A DNA stretch of 64,000 nt from the NCBI RefSeq assembly GCF_000211835.1, contig NZ_AEGR01000052.1, forward strand, positions 1-64,000, given 5' to 3'. Under the pieces are notes generated by a model. It saw only the letters and a list, made by a program, of their open reading frames with translations, did not search any database and had not been told where the DNA came from. The position numbers and the translations under genes are program-made. Source of the DNA: Hylemonella gracilis ATCC 19624 (lineage in GTDB: Bacteria; Pseudomonadota; Gammaproteobacteria; Burkholderiales; Burkholderiaceae_C). Position 1 is the first letter of the stretch. Each line of letters starts with the position of its first letter. Shown here piece after piece: positions 1 through 8,999 of this stretch.

Positions 1-80
1 GGCGGTAGCCGGAGCCGGGGGCGCGACGGTGGTGGGGGGCATGAAGTGACTCACGGCCGAATGGTAGCGGGCAATAAAAA

Positions 81-105
81 AGCACCGCGTGGGCGGTGCT
101 TTATT
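81..105 (-). terminator. Rho-independent terminator of rpoZ
   Basis: An 8-bp perfect stem (AGCACCGC at 81-88 with GCGGTGCT at 93-100) encloses a 4-base loop. Read on the minus strand the stem is followed by a run of T (T6 then ATT). It lies just downstream of rpoZ. The plus-strand side also has a short TTTATTT stretch, so it may work in both directions. Confidence 0.85.
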
Positions 106-148
106 TGTAGGTTTTTTGACGTTTTTCTGAAGACCGGGCCTGAGTGAC

Positions 149-352
149 TCAGGTCGGGACTTTCTTGAGCATTTCCAGGCCAACCTTGCCTTCGGCGATT
201 TCACGCAGGGCGGTCACGCCCGGCTTGTTCTTGCTCTCGATCTTGGGCGCGTGGCCCTGGCTCAGCATGCGGGCGCGGTAGGTCGCGGCCAGCACCAGCT
301 GGAAGCGGTTGGGGATCTGCTGCAGGCAGTCTTCGACGGTGATGCGGGCCAT
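149..352 (-). CDS. rpoZ: RNA polymerase omega subunit
   Basis: Encodes 67 residues beginning [17 protein letters not shown], the conserved omega N-terminus. Omega binds the beta' subunit and assists RNA polymerase assembly. I chose the ATG at 350-352 rather than the longer open frame because family alignment begins at MARITVEDC and a GGAG ribosome-binding site lies just upstream. The C-terminus after the conserved helices (near LEMLKKVP) is family-typical. It sits downstream of gmk on the same strand and ends at a hairpin terminator, so gmk-rpoZ is probably one transcript. Confidence 0.96.
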   Translation of the reverse strand: MARITVEDCLQQIPNRFQLVLAATYRARMLSQGHAPKIESKNKPGVTALREIAEGKVGLEMLKKVPT

Positions 353-420
353 GGTTCTGCTCCAGGTGCCGGGCGGCGAGGGCGATCTCGCGGACCGGCG
401 GGTCATACAGGGGAAAACGT

Positions 421-1041
421 TCAGGGGAGACGCAGTGCCTCGAAGGTCTCGGGCCGGGCCCGGCGCTGGGCCGGGTACCGGAGCCGCTGGGCTTGCACGA
501 CGAGTCGCAAGTCAGCCAAGGCGCGCTCAAACTGGTCGTTGATTATAACGAAATCGAAGTGCGGGGCCTGGGCCATCTCCGTCGCCGCGTTTTTCAGGCG
601 CAGGGCGATCACGTCCTCGCTGTCCTCGCCGCGCTTGATCAGGCGGGCCTGCAGCTCCTCCCAGCTGGGCGGCAGGATGAAGAGGGTGGCCGCGGCCGGG
701 AACAGCTTCTTGATCTGCATCGCGCCCTGGTAGTCGATTTCCAGCACGATGTCCGTGCCGGCCAGGATGCGGTCCGCGATCGACTGGCGCGAGGTGCCGT
801 AGCGGTGGTTGTGCACGTTCGCCCATTCGACGAAGGCGTCGGCAGCCACCATGGCGTCGAAGGCGGGGGGGGAGATGAAGTAGTACTCCCGGCCGTGCTG
901 CTCCTGACCGCGCGGCGCCCGCGTGGTGTGGGAGATAGAGAGCTGCAGGCGGGTGTCCTGCGCGAGCAGTGCGTTGACCAGGCTGGACTTGCCCGCTCCG
1001 CTGGGGGCGGCGATGACGAAGAGGTTGCCAGGGTATTCCAT
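421..1041 (-). CDS. gmk: Guanylate kinase
   Basis: 206 residues, the normal length for bacterial guanylate kinase, which phosphorylates GMP to GDP with ATP. The P-loop APSGAGKSS lies near residues 12-20. The GMP-binding region is present ([19 protein letters not shown] near 38-56), as is the lid segment with [15 protein letters not shown]. It is followed by rpoZ and preceded by the yicC gene on the same strand, a common betaproteobacterial order. Confidence 0.96.
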   Translation of the reverse strand: MEYPGNLFVIAAPSGAGKSSLVNALLAQDTRLQLSISHTTRAPRGQEQHGREYYFISPPAFDAMVAADAFVEWANVHNHRYGTSRQSIADRILAGTDIVLEIDYQGAMQIKKLFPAAATLFILPPSWEELQARLIKRGEDSEDVIALRLKNAATEMAQAPHFDFVIINDQFERALADLRLVVQAQRLRYPAQRRARPETFEALRLP

Positions 1042-1082
1042 GGCGGGATTCTAGAGGTCTGGTGCAAGCCGGGTGCCCGACG

Positions 1083-2075
1083 TCATTCCAGGTTCTGTAC
1101 TTGTTCCCGCATCTGCTCGATCAGCACCTTCATGTCCACCGAGATACGCGTGAGTTCCAGCGTCGCCGACTTGGAGCCCAGGGTGTTGGCTTCGCGGTGC
1201 AGTTCCTGGATCAGGAAGTCCAGCCGCTTGCCGAGCTCGCCGCCTTTTTTCAGCAAGCGCTCGATTTCGTCCAGGTGCGCGCCCAGGCGTGTCAGTTCCT
1301 CGGCCACGTCGATGCGGATGGCGTAGGCCGTGGCTTCCGTCAGCGCCCGGTCCTGCGCGGCCTCGGGGGTGGCGCTGCCTTCGGACAGGTTCATCGCTTC
1401 TTTCCAGCGTTCGAGGAAGCGTTGACGTTGTTGCTCCACCAGCTGGGGCACCAGCGGGCCGGCCTGGGTGGTGAGCTGGCGCAGCTGCGCGATGTGCCCA
1501 AGCAACATGGCGGCCAGCCGCGCGCCCTCGCGCTCGCGGGCCTGCAGCAGGGACTCCAGAGCCTGGCTGGTGAGCTGCTGGGCCAGGGTGCCCCAGTCTT
1601 GCGGTTGTGCACGGCGTTCGCTTTCATGCTGCTGCGCGGCCAGGCGCAGCACGTCGGCCACGCTGAGTTCGCGCGCGGTCGGCAACCAGGTGCGCACGCT
1701 TTCCTGCAACGTGCCCAGGCGCTGCAACAGGCGTGGGCTCGGGTCGCCCAGCGCCTCGCCGTCGCCGGTCTCGATGAAGGCGCGCAGTTCCACCTTGCCG
1801 CGTTTGAGCTTGCCCTGCACCAGTTCGCGCAGGGCCGGTTCGGCGGCGCGCAGCTCCTCCGGCAAGCGCAAGGTCAGGTCGAGGAAGCGGCCGTTGACTG
1901 AGCGTATTTCGATGCCCAGGCGCGCGCCGGGCGCGGGTGAGGCTGGGCTGGCCGCGGACGCCGAGGAGAAGGCCGAATGGTCCGCGGAGCTGGAAGTGCT
2001 TGGCGTGCCCGTGCCAGGGTCCTTGCGCGCCTCGTGCTGGGCGCTGGCGTAGCCGGTCATGCTGTAAACTGACAT
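1083..2075 (-). CDS. yicC: YicC/YloC-family endoribonuclease
   Basis: 330 residues. The N-terminus MSVYSMTGYASA and the segment IEIRSVNGRFLDLTLRLP are diagnostic of the YicC family. The C-terminal DUF1732 half (EELTRLGAHLDEIERLL, then LDFLIQELHREANTLGSKS) is intact. E. coli YicC is an endoribonuclease. I start at the ATG at 2073-2075 because the family begins MxxSMTGYA, although the frame stays open upstream. Between residues 13 and about 50 there is a Ser/Ala/Pro-rich insertion splitting the usual MTGYA...IEIRSVN spacing. It is divergent from the kinase gene. Confidence 0.92.
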   Translation of the reverse strand: MSVYSMTGYASAQHEARKDPGTGTPSTSSSADHSAFSSASAASPASPAPGARLGIEIRSVNGRFLDLTLRLPEELRAAEPALRELVQGKLKRGKVELRAFIETGDGEALGDPSPRLLQRLGTLQESVRTWLPTARELSVADVLRLAAQQHESERRAQPQDWGTLAQQLTSQALESLLQAREREGARLAAMLLGHIAQLRQLTTQAGPLVPQLVEQQRQRFLERWKEAMNLSEGSATPEAAQDRALTEATAYAIRIDVAEELTRLGAHLDEIERLLKKGGELGKRLDFLIQELHREANTLGSKSATLELTRISVDMKVLIEQMREQVQNLE

Positions 2076-2247
2076 GGCTGTCCTCTCTGGTGATTCTGGT
2101 GATGCGTGGCGCCGTGATCGATGCGGCGCGATGGATACGGGTGCGGCCATCCCTGCGACATCTTGCGACCGCGTCGCGACCAGCACCGGAAAAGCGACGA
2201 GCATAACCGCACCGCCTTCTTTCCTTCCCCACCACGTCACGTCCACG

Positions 2248-3261
2248 ATGGCCAAGGTCAAGCCCGCCCCCTTGTCGCCCGAGACCATCGTCGGCGGGGG
2301 CTACCGCATCGTGCGCAAGCTGGCGGCCGGAGGATTCGGTGTCGTCTACCAAGCCACCGACGCCGCGGGCCAACCCGTGGCGATCAAGGAGTATTTGCCT
2401 GCTTCGCTCGTGACGCGCGGCCCCGGTGAGCTGTTGCCCCAGGTGACATCCGAGCGTCTCTCGCTCTATCGCCTGGGACTCAAGAGCTTTTTCGAGGAAG
2501 GGCGCGCGCTGGCGCAGATTTCCCACCCCTCGGTGGTGAGCGTGTTGAATTTCTTCCGCGACAACGACACCGTCTACCTGGTGATGAATTACCTGGAAGG
2601 TGCCTCGCTGCAGGAGTTCATCATCACCGCGCGCGAGCAGAAACAGCAAAAGGTGTTCCGCGAGTCCACCATCCGCTCGCTGTTCGACGAAGTGCTGCGC
2701 GGACTGCGCATCGTGCACCAGCACAAGATGCTGCATTTGGACATCAAACCCGCCAACGTCTTCGTCACCGACGACAACCGCGCGGTGCTCATCGACTTCG
2801 GCGCGGCGCGCGAAGTGCTGGCCAAGGAAAGCAATTTCGTGCGCCCCATGTACACGCCCGGCTTTGCCGCGCCCGAGATGTACCGGCGTGACGCCGCGCT
2901 CGGTCCCTGGACGGACATCTATGCCATCGGCGCCTGCATCTACGCATGCATGCTGGGTTATCCGCCCCACGAGGCACCGCAGCGCTTGGATAAGGACCGC
3001 TTGACCACGAGCTTGGCGCGCTTGCGCGGCGTCTATTCCGACAACCTGATTGATGTGGTGGCGTGGTGCATGGCGCTGGATCCGCTCTCGCGCCCTCAGT
3101 CGGTCTTCGCCCTTCAAAAAGAACTGAGCCGCGAGAGCGAGTTGCGCTACACGCGCCTGACACCGCGCGAGAAAATGCGCATGCGCTTCGACACTTGGGT
3201 GTCCCAGTTGCGCAAGACCTTGCGCGGTCTGGCCGGCCTGCCCGCGGTCAAAACCCGCTGA
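2248..3261 (+). CDS. Hanks-type serine/threonine protein kinase
   Basis: 337 residues forming one kinase domain with no predicted membrane segment. The glycine loop (AAGGFGVVY, about 26-34), VAIK lysine (K47), catalytic HLDIKPAN (D165), DFG (D183) and APE motifs are all present. The HRD motif is HLD, so it is a non-RD-type kinase. The start ATG at 2248 precedes MAKVKPAPLSPETIVGGGYRI. Related clusters, from memory, often carry a PP2C phosphatase gene next to this kinase. Here the next gene, rph, starts 18 bp downstream, so the phosphatase is absent from this locus. Substrates are unknown. Confidence 0.9.
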   Translation: MAKVKPAPLSPETIVGGGYRIVRKLAAGGFGVVYQATDAAGQPVAIKEYLPASLVTRGPGELLPQVTSERLSLYRLGLKSFFEEGRALAQISHPSVVSVLNFFRDNDTVYLVMNYLEGASLQEFIITAREQKQQKVFRESTIRSLFDEVLRGLRIVHQHKMLHLDIKPANVFVTDDNRAVLIDFGAAREVLAKESNFVRPMYTPGFAAPEMYRRDAALGPWTDIYAIGACIYACMLGYPPHEAPQRLDKDRLTTSLARLRGVYSDNLIDVVAWCMALDPLSRPQSVFALQKELSRESELRYTRLTPREKMRMRFDTWVSQLRKTLRGLAGLPAVKTR

Positions 3262-3279
3262 ATCATTTCTCCTTCCATC

Positions 3280-4044
3280 ATGAACTCCAGTTCCGACCGC
3301 GGTGCATCCGCCACCTTGCGTGCCGACCAGCGCGCAGCCGACCAGTTGCGCGCGGTGCGCATCACCCGCCACTACACCGTGCACGCCGAGGGCTCCGTGT
3401 TGATTGAGTTTGGGCGGACCCGCGTGCTGTGCACCGCCTCGGTCGAGGAGCGCGTGCCCCCGCACAAGAAGGGCAGCGGCGAGGGCTGGGTGACGGCGGA
3501 ATACGGCATGCTGCCGCGTTCCACCCACACCCGCAGCGACCGCGAGGCCGCGCGCGGCAAGCAGAACGGACGCACCCAGGAAATCCAGCGCCTGATTGGC
3601 CGCAGCCTGCGCGCCGTGTTCGACCTGAAAGCCCTAGGCGAGCGCACGATCACGCTGGACTGCGATGTGCTGCAGGCCGACGGCGGAACCCGCACCGCGG
3701 CCATCACTGGCGCCTGGGTCGCGGCGCAGGACGCGGTGAACACGCTGATCGCGCAGGGGAAGCTCACGACCTCGCCCATCATCGCGCCGGTGGCGGCGGT
3801 GTCGGTGGGCATCGTCGAAGGCCAAGCGCTGTTGGATCTGGAATACACCGAGGACTCGGCCTGCGACACCGACATGAACGTGGTGATGACCGTCAACGCC
3901 GCCGGCGAGGGCCACTACATCGAAGTGCAGGGCACAGCCGAGGGCGCGGCCTTCAGCCGCAAGGAGATGGATGCCTTGCTGGCCCTGGCCGAAAAAGGCA
4001 TCCACGAATTGGTGGCCTTGCAGCGCCAGGCCTTGGCTGCATGA
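3280..4044 (+). CDS. rph: Ribonuclease PH
   Basis: 254 residues, full length for RNase PH, the phosphorolytic 3' exonuclease that trims tRNA precursors. Conserved segments include [30 protein letters not shown], the basic patch [12 protein letters not shown], the [20 protein letters not shown] core and LDYxED-like [20 protein letters not shown]. It follows the kinase after 18 bp and precedes rdgB by 10 bp, so these genes are probably cotranscribed. Confidence 0.96.
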   Translation: MNSSSDRGASATLRADQRAADQLRAVRITRHYTVHAEGSVLIEFGRTRVLCTASVEERVPPHKKGSGEGWVTAEYGMLPRSTHTRSDREAARGKQNGRTQEIQRLIGRSLRAVFDLKALGERTITLDCDVLQADGGTRTAAITGAWVAAQDAVNTLIAQGKLTTSPIIAPVAAVSVGIVEGQALLDLEYTEDSACDTDMNVVMTVNAAGEGHYIEVQGTAEGAAFSRKEMDALLALAEKGIHELVALQRQALAA

Positions 4045-4054
4045 GGTGTCCGTC

Positions 4055-4663
4055 ATGAAGCTGGTGCTCGCATCGAACAACGCAGGCAAGCTGGCCGAGT
4101 TGCAGCAACTCTTCGCCCCTCTGGGCGTGGACCTGGTGCGGCAAGCGGATCTGAACATCCCCGAGGCGCCCGAGCCGCACCGCACCTTCGTTGAGAACGC
4201 CCTGGCCAAGGCCCGGCATGCCTGCAAGCTCAGCGGCCTGCCGGCTGTCGCCGACGACGCGGGCCTGTGCGTGGACGCCTTTGGCGGGTTGCCCGGTGTG
4301 GACACGGCCTACTACGCCACGCAGTTCGGCTATGAGAAGGGCGATACCAACAATGTGCGCGCGCTGCTGGAGCAGATGAAAGGCGTGCAAGGACCGGGCA
4401 AGCGTCGCGCCGCGCTGGTCAGCACCCTGGTGGCCCTGCGTTCCGCCGACGACCCCGAGCCCCTGATCGCCGTGGGCCGCGCCGTGGGCGAAATCACGCA
4501 GGCGCCCGTGGGCGACCAGGGTTTCGGCTTCGATCCGGTGATGTACATCCCCGCCTTCGGCAAGACCTTCGCGCAACTGCCGCCCGAGGTGAAGAACGCA
4601 CACAGCCATCGCGGACAGTCGGCCCGGCAGATGGTGGCGTTGATGCAGGAGCGTTGGTTCTGA
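4055..4663 (+). CDS. rdgB: dITP/XTP pyrophosphatase (RdgB/HAM1)
   Basis: 202 residues beginning MKLVLASNNAGKLAEL, the family signature. The acidic metal site ADDAGLCVDAFGG and the base-specificity segment GFGFDPVM are present. The enzyme hydrolyses deaminated purine triphosphates to keep them out of nucleic acids. The ATG at 4055 is preferred over the longer upstream frame because the HAM1 fold starts with this strand. It is tightly linked to rph. Confidence 0.95.
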   Translation: MKLVLASNNAGKLAELQQLFAPLGVDLVRQADLNIPEAPEPHRTFVENALAKARHACKLSGLPAVADDAGLCVDAFGGLPGVDTAYYATQFGYEKGDTNNVRALLEQMKGVQGPGKRRAALVSTLVALRSADDPEPLIAVGRAVGEITQAPVGDQGFGFDPVMYIPAFGKTFAQLPPEVKNAHSHRGQSARQMVALMQERWF

Positions 4664-4795
4664 GCGTGAGGTTCAGCTTCGCCATCCTTCAGTGGTGGGC
4701 GCAATGGAGAGAGCTGCTGCGATGAAGTGGCGCGCGCGAGCCGTGAGCAACTCAGCCAGACGCTAACTGCCAGCACACCCTTCCTGCCGGATCGT

Positions 4796-5041
4796 GCGCA
4801 AGGCCAGCCCCAGGCCAGTGCGCGATTTCGGTGGCGGCATGGTCGGGGCCATGAACGCCGCGCACGCTGCAAGTGCAGCGTGCATCGTGAACTGATTTCC
4901 GACTTATCTGTCTGACCAGAGCGGTCGCGTAGCGAGCGCGGCGGGAGTTAAGTCGGACAGGCGTTCAGGGCCCTGACTATGCGCAGTTTGCGCAGCAAAC
5001 CGCCACCGCATGAGCGCGTTGGCCTGGGGCTGGCCTTGCGC
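4796..5041. repeat. Nested inverted-repeat element between rdgB and hemW
   Basis: The 442-bp gap between rdgB and hemW holds no convincing gene but is densely palindromic. A perfect 22-bp inverted repeat (4796-4817 with 5020-5041) forms the outer arms, and GCCACC/GGTGGC blocks near 4830 and 5003 extend the symmetry. Inside are a perfect 10-bp hairpin with a 2-base loop (4862-4871/4874-4883), a perfect 9-bp pair TCCGACTTA/TAAGTCGGA (4898-4906/4949-4957) and GTTTGC/GCAAAC (4986-4991/4995-5000). This could be a non-autonomous mobile element, a large RNA structure or a termination region. Confidence 0.75.
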
Positions 5042-5105
5042 GCATGCCACGCCTCCATGCATGGTGAAGTGACTCAGCGTCTTGCCTGAAAATACGTACC
5101 TCACC

Positions 5106-6299
5106 ATGCACGACATCCAACACTACATGCGCCCCGGCACGCTGCAATTGCCCAGCCTGCCGCCGCTCTCGCTCTACGTGCACTTGCCCTGGTGCTTGAA
5201 GAAGTGCCCGTATTGCGATTTCAATTCGCATGAACTCAACCCAAGGGAAGTGCCAGAACAACGCTACCTCGATGCGCTGATTGCCGACCTGGAAGCTTCC
5301 TTGCCCCTCATCTGGGGCCGTCCGGTGCAGAGCATCTTCATCGGTGGCGGCACGCCCAGCCTGTTCAGCCCGACGGGCATCAACCGCCTGCTCAGCGACA
5401 TCCGGGCTCGGCTCAGGCTTGCCGCCGACTGCGAGATCACGCTCGAAGCGAACCCCGGTACTTTTGAGAAAGACCGTTTCGCGGCTTTCCGAGCGGCGGG
5501 CGTCACGCGGCTGTCCGTCGGCGTTCAAAGCTTCAACGACGCGCATCTGAAAGCGTTGGGCCGGGTGCATGACCGCGCGCAGGCGCTGGCCGCGCTGGAA
5601 GAGGCCGCGCGCAGCTTCGAGACCTGGAACCTGGACCTGATGTACGCCCTGCCAGGGCAGAGCCTGACGCAGCTGGACGCCGACCTGGACGCGGCGCTTT
5701 CGTTCGCACCCCCGCACCTCTCGGTCTACCACCTGACCATCGAGCCCAACACCTATTTCGCCAAGTTCCCGCCCCAGACCCCGGACGAGGACACGGCCTA
5801 CGCCATGCTGGACCGCATCACCGAACGCACGGGGGCTTCGGGCCTGGGGCGTTACGAGGTCTCGGCCTACGCCCAACCCGGCCATGGCTGCCGCCACAAC
5901 CTCAATTACTGGCAGTTCGGCGATTACCTCGGCATTGGCGCGGGCGCGCATGGCAAGCTCAGCTTCGCCCACCGCGTCATCCGTCAAGTCCGTGCGCGCG
6001 AGCCGCGCCTGTACATGGAACGGGCGCTGTCCGCGGACCCCGGCAGCGCCGTGGTGCAGGACGAGGAGGTCAGCCGCGCCGATCTGCCGTTTGAATTCAT
6101 GCTCAATGCCTTGCGCCTGAGGGAGGGCTTCGCGCTGCAAGACTTCGCGGACCGCACGGGCCTGGCCTTGACCGCGATCCAAAAGCCGCTGGAAGAAGCC
6201 GAGCGCAAGGGCTGGCTCACGCGCGACCTGAACCGGGCCTGGCCCACGGAACAGGGTTTTGATTTCCTGAGCGATCTGCAGGCGCTGTTTCTGCCGTGA
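5106..6299 (+). CDS. hemW: HemW-type radical SAM haem chaperone
   Basis: 397 residues. The radical-SAM cluster motif is CLKKCPYCDF (CxxxCxYC) near residue 30. It is followed by FIGGGTPSLFS, EANPGTFE, RLSVGVQSF and the NLNYWQFGDYLGIGAGAHG segment typical of HemW, formerly called oxygen-independent coproporphyrinogen III oxidase-like protein. HemW proteins bind haem and usually lack true HemN activity. I chose ATG 5106; an in-frame TTG at 5082 would add eight residues. Confidence 0.93.
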   Translation: MHDIQHYMRPGTLQLPSLPPLSLYVHLPWCLKKCPYCDFNSHELNPREVPEQRYLDALIADLEASLPLIWGRPVQSIFIGGGTPSLFSPTGINRLLSDIRARLRLAADCEITLEANPGTFEKDRFAAFRAAGVTRLSVGVQSFNDAHLKALGRVHDRAQALAALEEAARSFETWNLDLMYALPGQSLTQLDADLDAALSFAPPHLSVYHLTIEPNTYFAKFPPQTPDEDTAYAMLDRITERTGASGLGRYEVSAYAQPGHGCRHNLNYWQFGDYLGIGAGAHGKLSFAHRVIRQVRAREPRLYMERALSADPGSAVVQDEEVSRADLPFEFMLNALRLREGFALQDFADRTGLALTAIQKPLEEAERKGWLTRDLNRAWPTEQGFDFLSDLQALFLP

Positions 6300-6428
6300 T
6301 GCCCCCTTTGGGGGACTGGAATACCCCCTCAGCCTGGGGCCTGCGCGCACACTGCCGCATTCGGCGCTTCATTTACCTGCTCAGTCTGCCGTTATAGAGA
6401 GCAGGGCGATGAGACCTGAGGAGATGGC

Positions 6429-7238
6429 ATGTTCTCGATCTATGGTGAAAACGGCCGCATCTTCCGCGGCGCGATGGAGGACCTCTTGCGCGTGGAGGCC
6501 TTGCGTGGCGTGATGCGCGCGCGGCGGCTTGCCGGGCAATCGCTCGACCCGCGCAGCCCCGTGCCCTCCGTGATTCGCAGAACCCCCGCCCATTGGGCGT
6601 ACGAGGGCAGCGTGCCGCCCGCCCAGACCGACGACGGCGTGGTGCAGCAAGCCACCGAAGCCCCGCGCCGTAGCCTGGCGGCGGGTGCGGCCTTGTCCGC
6701 CTACGCCCGGGCCAGCGGGCCAGCGCGCGAGCGTCAACCTCTGCGGCGCGTGGTGGACGTGATGACCCGCAAGCCCATCACCGTGAGCGCGGACGCCACC
6801 GTGTTCGATGCCTGGCGCCTGCTGGGTGAGCGTGGCGTGGGGCAGGCCCCCGTGCTGGCCGGCGCGCGCAGTGCCACGCCGGGGCGTCTCGCCGGGTTGA
6901 TCAGCCGGGCCGAGCTGCTGGACTTGCGCCGGTTTCCCCGGCCCGATGCCCCCGCCGATGCCTGGCGCGAGTTCATGATGCAGCCGGTGTCCGATGTGAT
7001 GTTCAGCCCGGTGCCCGCCGTCAGCCCAGACGCGGATCTGCGCCGTGTCGCCCGCGTGCTGCTCGACGCTGACCTGCCCGGCCTGCCGGTGCTGGAAAGC
7101 GTCGAGGGCGGGGAGGAGGACGGGGCGCGCGGGTTCGCGGGCAGCGGCCCCAAGGACGGTGAGCTGGTGGGATTCATCTCCCGCAGCGACTTGCTGCGCG
7201 CGGTGGTGAACGACCCACCGCTGGATCTTTGGGGCTGA
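6429..7238 (+). CDS. Tandem CBS-domain protein
   Basis: 269 residues with two CBS motifs. The first runs from about 107 (VVDVMTRKPITVSADATVFDA) and the second from about 190 (VSDVMFSPVPAVSPDADLRR), each ending in a LPVL/APVL strand and a LVGFISRSDLL-like helix. CBS pairs bind adenosine nucleotides and usually regulate a partner. There is no attached catalytic domain. The N-terminal 80 residues (MFSIYGENGRIFRGAMEDLL) are unassigned. A GAGGAG ribosome-binding site precedes ATG 6429. The partner is unknown. Confidence 0.85.
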   Translation: MFSIYGENGRIFRGAMEDLLRVEALRGVMRARRLAGQSLDPRSPVPSVIRRTPAHWAYEGSVPPAQTDDGVVQQATEAPRRSLAAGAALSAYARASGPARERQPLRRVVDVMTRKPITVSADATVFDAWRLLGERGVGQAPVLAGARSATPGRLAGLISRAELLDLRRFPRPDAPADAWREFMMQPVSDVMFSPVPAVSPDADLRRVARVLLDADLPGLPVLESVEGGEEDGARGFAGSGPKDGELVGFISRSDLLRAVVNDPPLDLWG

Positions 7239-7446
7239 GGCGAGCCCGCACTCGCCTTTCCTTGCCTGCCGCCCGACCCAGCTCGGGCGACCTCTCCATA
7301 TTTGCGACAATCGCGCGCCGCAGAACGCGGCCCCCGATCTGCGGCATCCCACGGAAGGGGCAAGAACATAGTTCTTTACAAACGAGACGCAATACCGTTC
7401 CGCCGCGCGGGCATGATGCCTCGCTCTCATTTTCGACGCCCCACCC

Positions 7447-8982
7447 ATGCCATCTCCCCAAGCCACCTCACGCCGTCACCGCTCGCGCCGCATCGCCTTG
7501 TGGATGACGCCCCTTGTGCTGATCGGCGCGGGCTGGGGCGGCTGGCAGTGGTGGGAGCGCAAAAGCAACGCCCAATCCAGTTATCTCACGGCCCTGGTGC
7601 AGCGGGGGGACATTGAGGACGTGGTCACCGCCACGGGTCTGTTGCAGCCGCGCGACTACGTGGATGTGGGCGCTCAGGTTTCCGGGCAACTCAACAAGAT
7701 CCTGGTCGAAGTCGGGAGCGAGGTGCAGGCCGGGCAATTGCTGGCCGAGATTGGCGCCGAGCAGTCGGCTGCGCGGGTGACGGCCAATCGCGCGTCCTTG
7801 CGCGCGCAGCGCGCGACCCTGGCGCAGCGGCAGGTGGAGCTGGCCAAGGCCGAGCGGGACTTGCGCCGTCAGAAGAACCTGCTGGCCGACGAAGCCACCA
7901 CCGCCGAAGCCGTCCAGAACGCCGAGACCACCGTGCTGTCCACGCGTGCCCAGATCCAATCGCTGGAAGCGCAGATCGAACAAGCCGACGCCAGCATGCA
8001 GGTGGAGGAAGCCAACCTCAAGTACGCCAAGATCTACGCGCCCATGGCGGGCACGGTGGTCAGCATCAGCGCGCGTCAGGGCCAGACGCTCAACGCCAAC
8101 CAATCCGCGCCAACCATCCTGCGCATCGCGGACCTGTCCGTCATGACGGTGCAGGCTCAGGTGTCCGAGGCCGACGTCAGCCGCCTGCGCGTGGGCATGC
8201 CCGTGTATTTCACGACCCTGGGCAGCGGCGGTCAGCGCTGGCAGAGCACGTTGAAGAAGGTGGAGCCCACGCCCACGGTGACCAACAACGTGGTGCTTTA
8301 CAACGCGCTGTTCGACGTTCCCAACCCGCAGCGCCGGCTGATGTCTCAGATGACCGCGCAGGTGTTTTTCGTCGTCGCCCAGGCCAAGGGGGTGCTGACC
8401 GTGCCAATGGCTGGCTTGACGATCCAACGTGGCGCGCAGGGGCCTCGCGCAGGGGCCGGCTCCGCCAATGGCGGCGCTGCGGGACCGGCGGCGGGCGCGG
8501 CGGCCTCCTCCCCAGGTGCTCAAGTTGCGCAAGGTGCGTCGGGTGGTGTCGGCGGAGCGGGTGGAGCCGGTGGAGCAGGGGGGGGCCAGGGACCTCGGCC
8601 AGATTGGCAGAGCTTGTCTCCCGAGGAGCGTGAGCGCCTGCGCGCGGAACGGCGCGCCAATGGCAACGCGGGCGGGCCGCCGTCAGGGGCCTGGGGGGGC
8701 AGTGGCGCCGGTGCTGGTGCGGGTGCTGGCTCGGGTGGCGCCATGCCCGCGCGCCGTGCCGTGGCCAAGGTGCTCACGGCCGAAGGCGTGCAAGAGCGCG
8801 AAGTGCAAGTGGGGGTGAGCAGCCGAGTGGTCGCCGAAATCCTCTCGGGCCTGCAGGAGGGTGAGCGGGTCGTGACCGGTCAGCGCCAAGCCGGCGCGCC
8901 GTCGGCCGCAGCCGCGGGCGGTGGCAATAACCGTGCGGGCGCGGCGCCGTCGGGCATGCCGCCCCCGGGTGGCATGCGGTGA
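7447..8982 (+). CDS. macA: MacA-type periplasmic adaptor of a tripartite exporter
   Basis: 511 residues. An N-terminal membrane anchor ([16 protein letters not shown]) is followed by the lipoyl half-motif ([20 protein letters not shown]), a long alpha-hairpin (about 115-190) and the second half-motif [14 protein letters not shown]. Adaptors of this class join an inner-membrane MacB transporter to a TolC-like duct. The usual length is about 370-390; the excess comes from a Gly/Ala/Pro-rich stretch at about residues 330-440 inside the membrane-proximal domain. The stop overlaps the earliest possible macB start region. Confidence 0.9.
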   Translation: MPSPQATSRRHRSRRIALWMTPLVLIGAGWGGWQWWERKSNAQSSYLTALVQRGDIEDVVTATGLLQPRDYVDVGAQVSGQLNKILVEVGSEVQAGQLLAEIGAEQSAARVTANRASLRAQRATLAQRQVELAKAERDLRRQKNLLADEATTAEAVQNAETTVLSTRAQIQSLEAQIEQADASMQVEEANLKYAKIYAPMAGTVVSISARQGQTLNANQSAPTILRIADLSVMTVQAQVSEADVSRLRVGMPVYFTTLGSGGQRWQSTLKKVEPTPTVTNNVVLYNALFDVPNPQRRLMSQMTAQVFFVVAQAKGVLTVPMAGLTIQRGAQGPRAGAGSANGGAAGPAAGAAASSPGAQVAQGASGGVGGAGGAGGAGGGQGPRPDWQSLSPEERERLRAERRANGNAGGPPSGAWGGSGAGAGAGAGSGGAMPARRAVAKVLTAEGVQEREVQVGVSSRVVAEILSGLQEGERVVTGQRQAGAPSAAAAGGGNNRAGAAPSGMPPPGGMR

Positions 8983-8999
8983 CCGGGCTCCCCGACATC

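Noticed and set aside
1624-3528. Very long antisense open frames over yicC, the kinase and rph
   Set aside because: They are high-GC shadow frames opposite well-conserved genes, and their translations show no family motifs. The same applies to long antisense frames over hemW, macB, nodT, the receiver-TPR genes and gcl.
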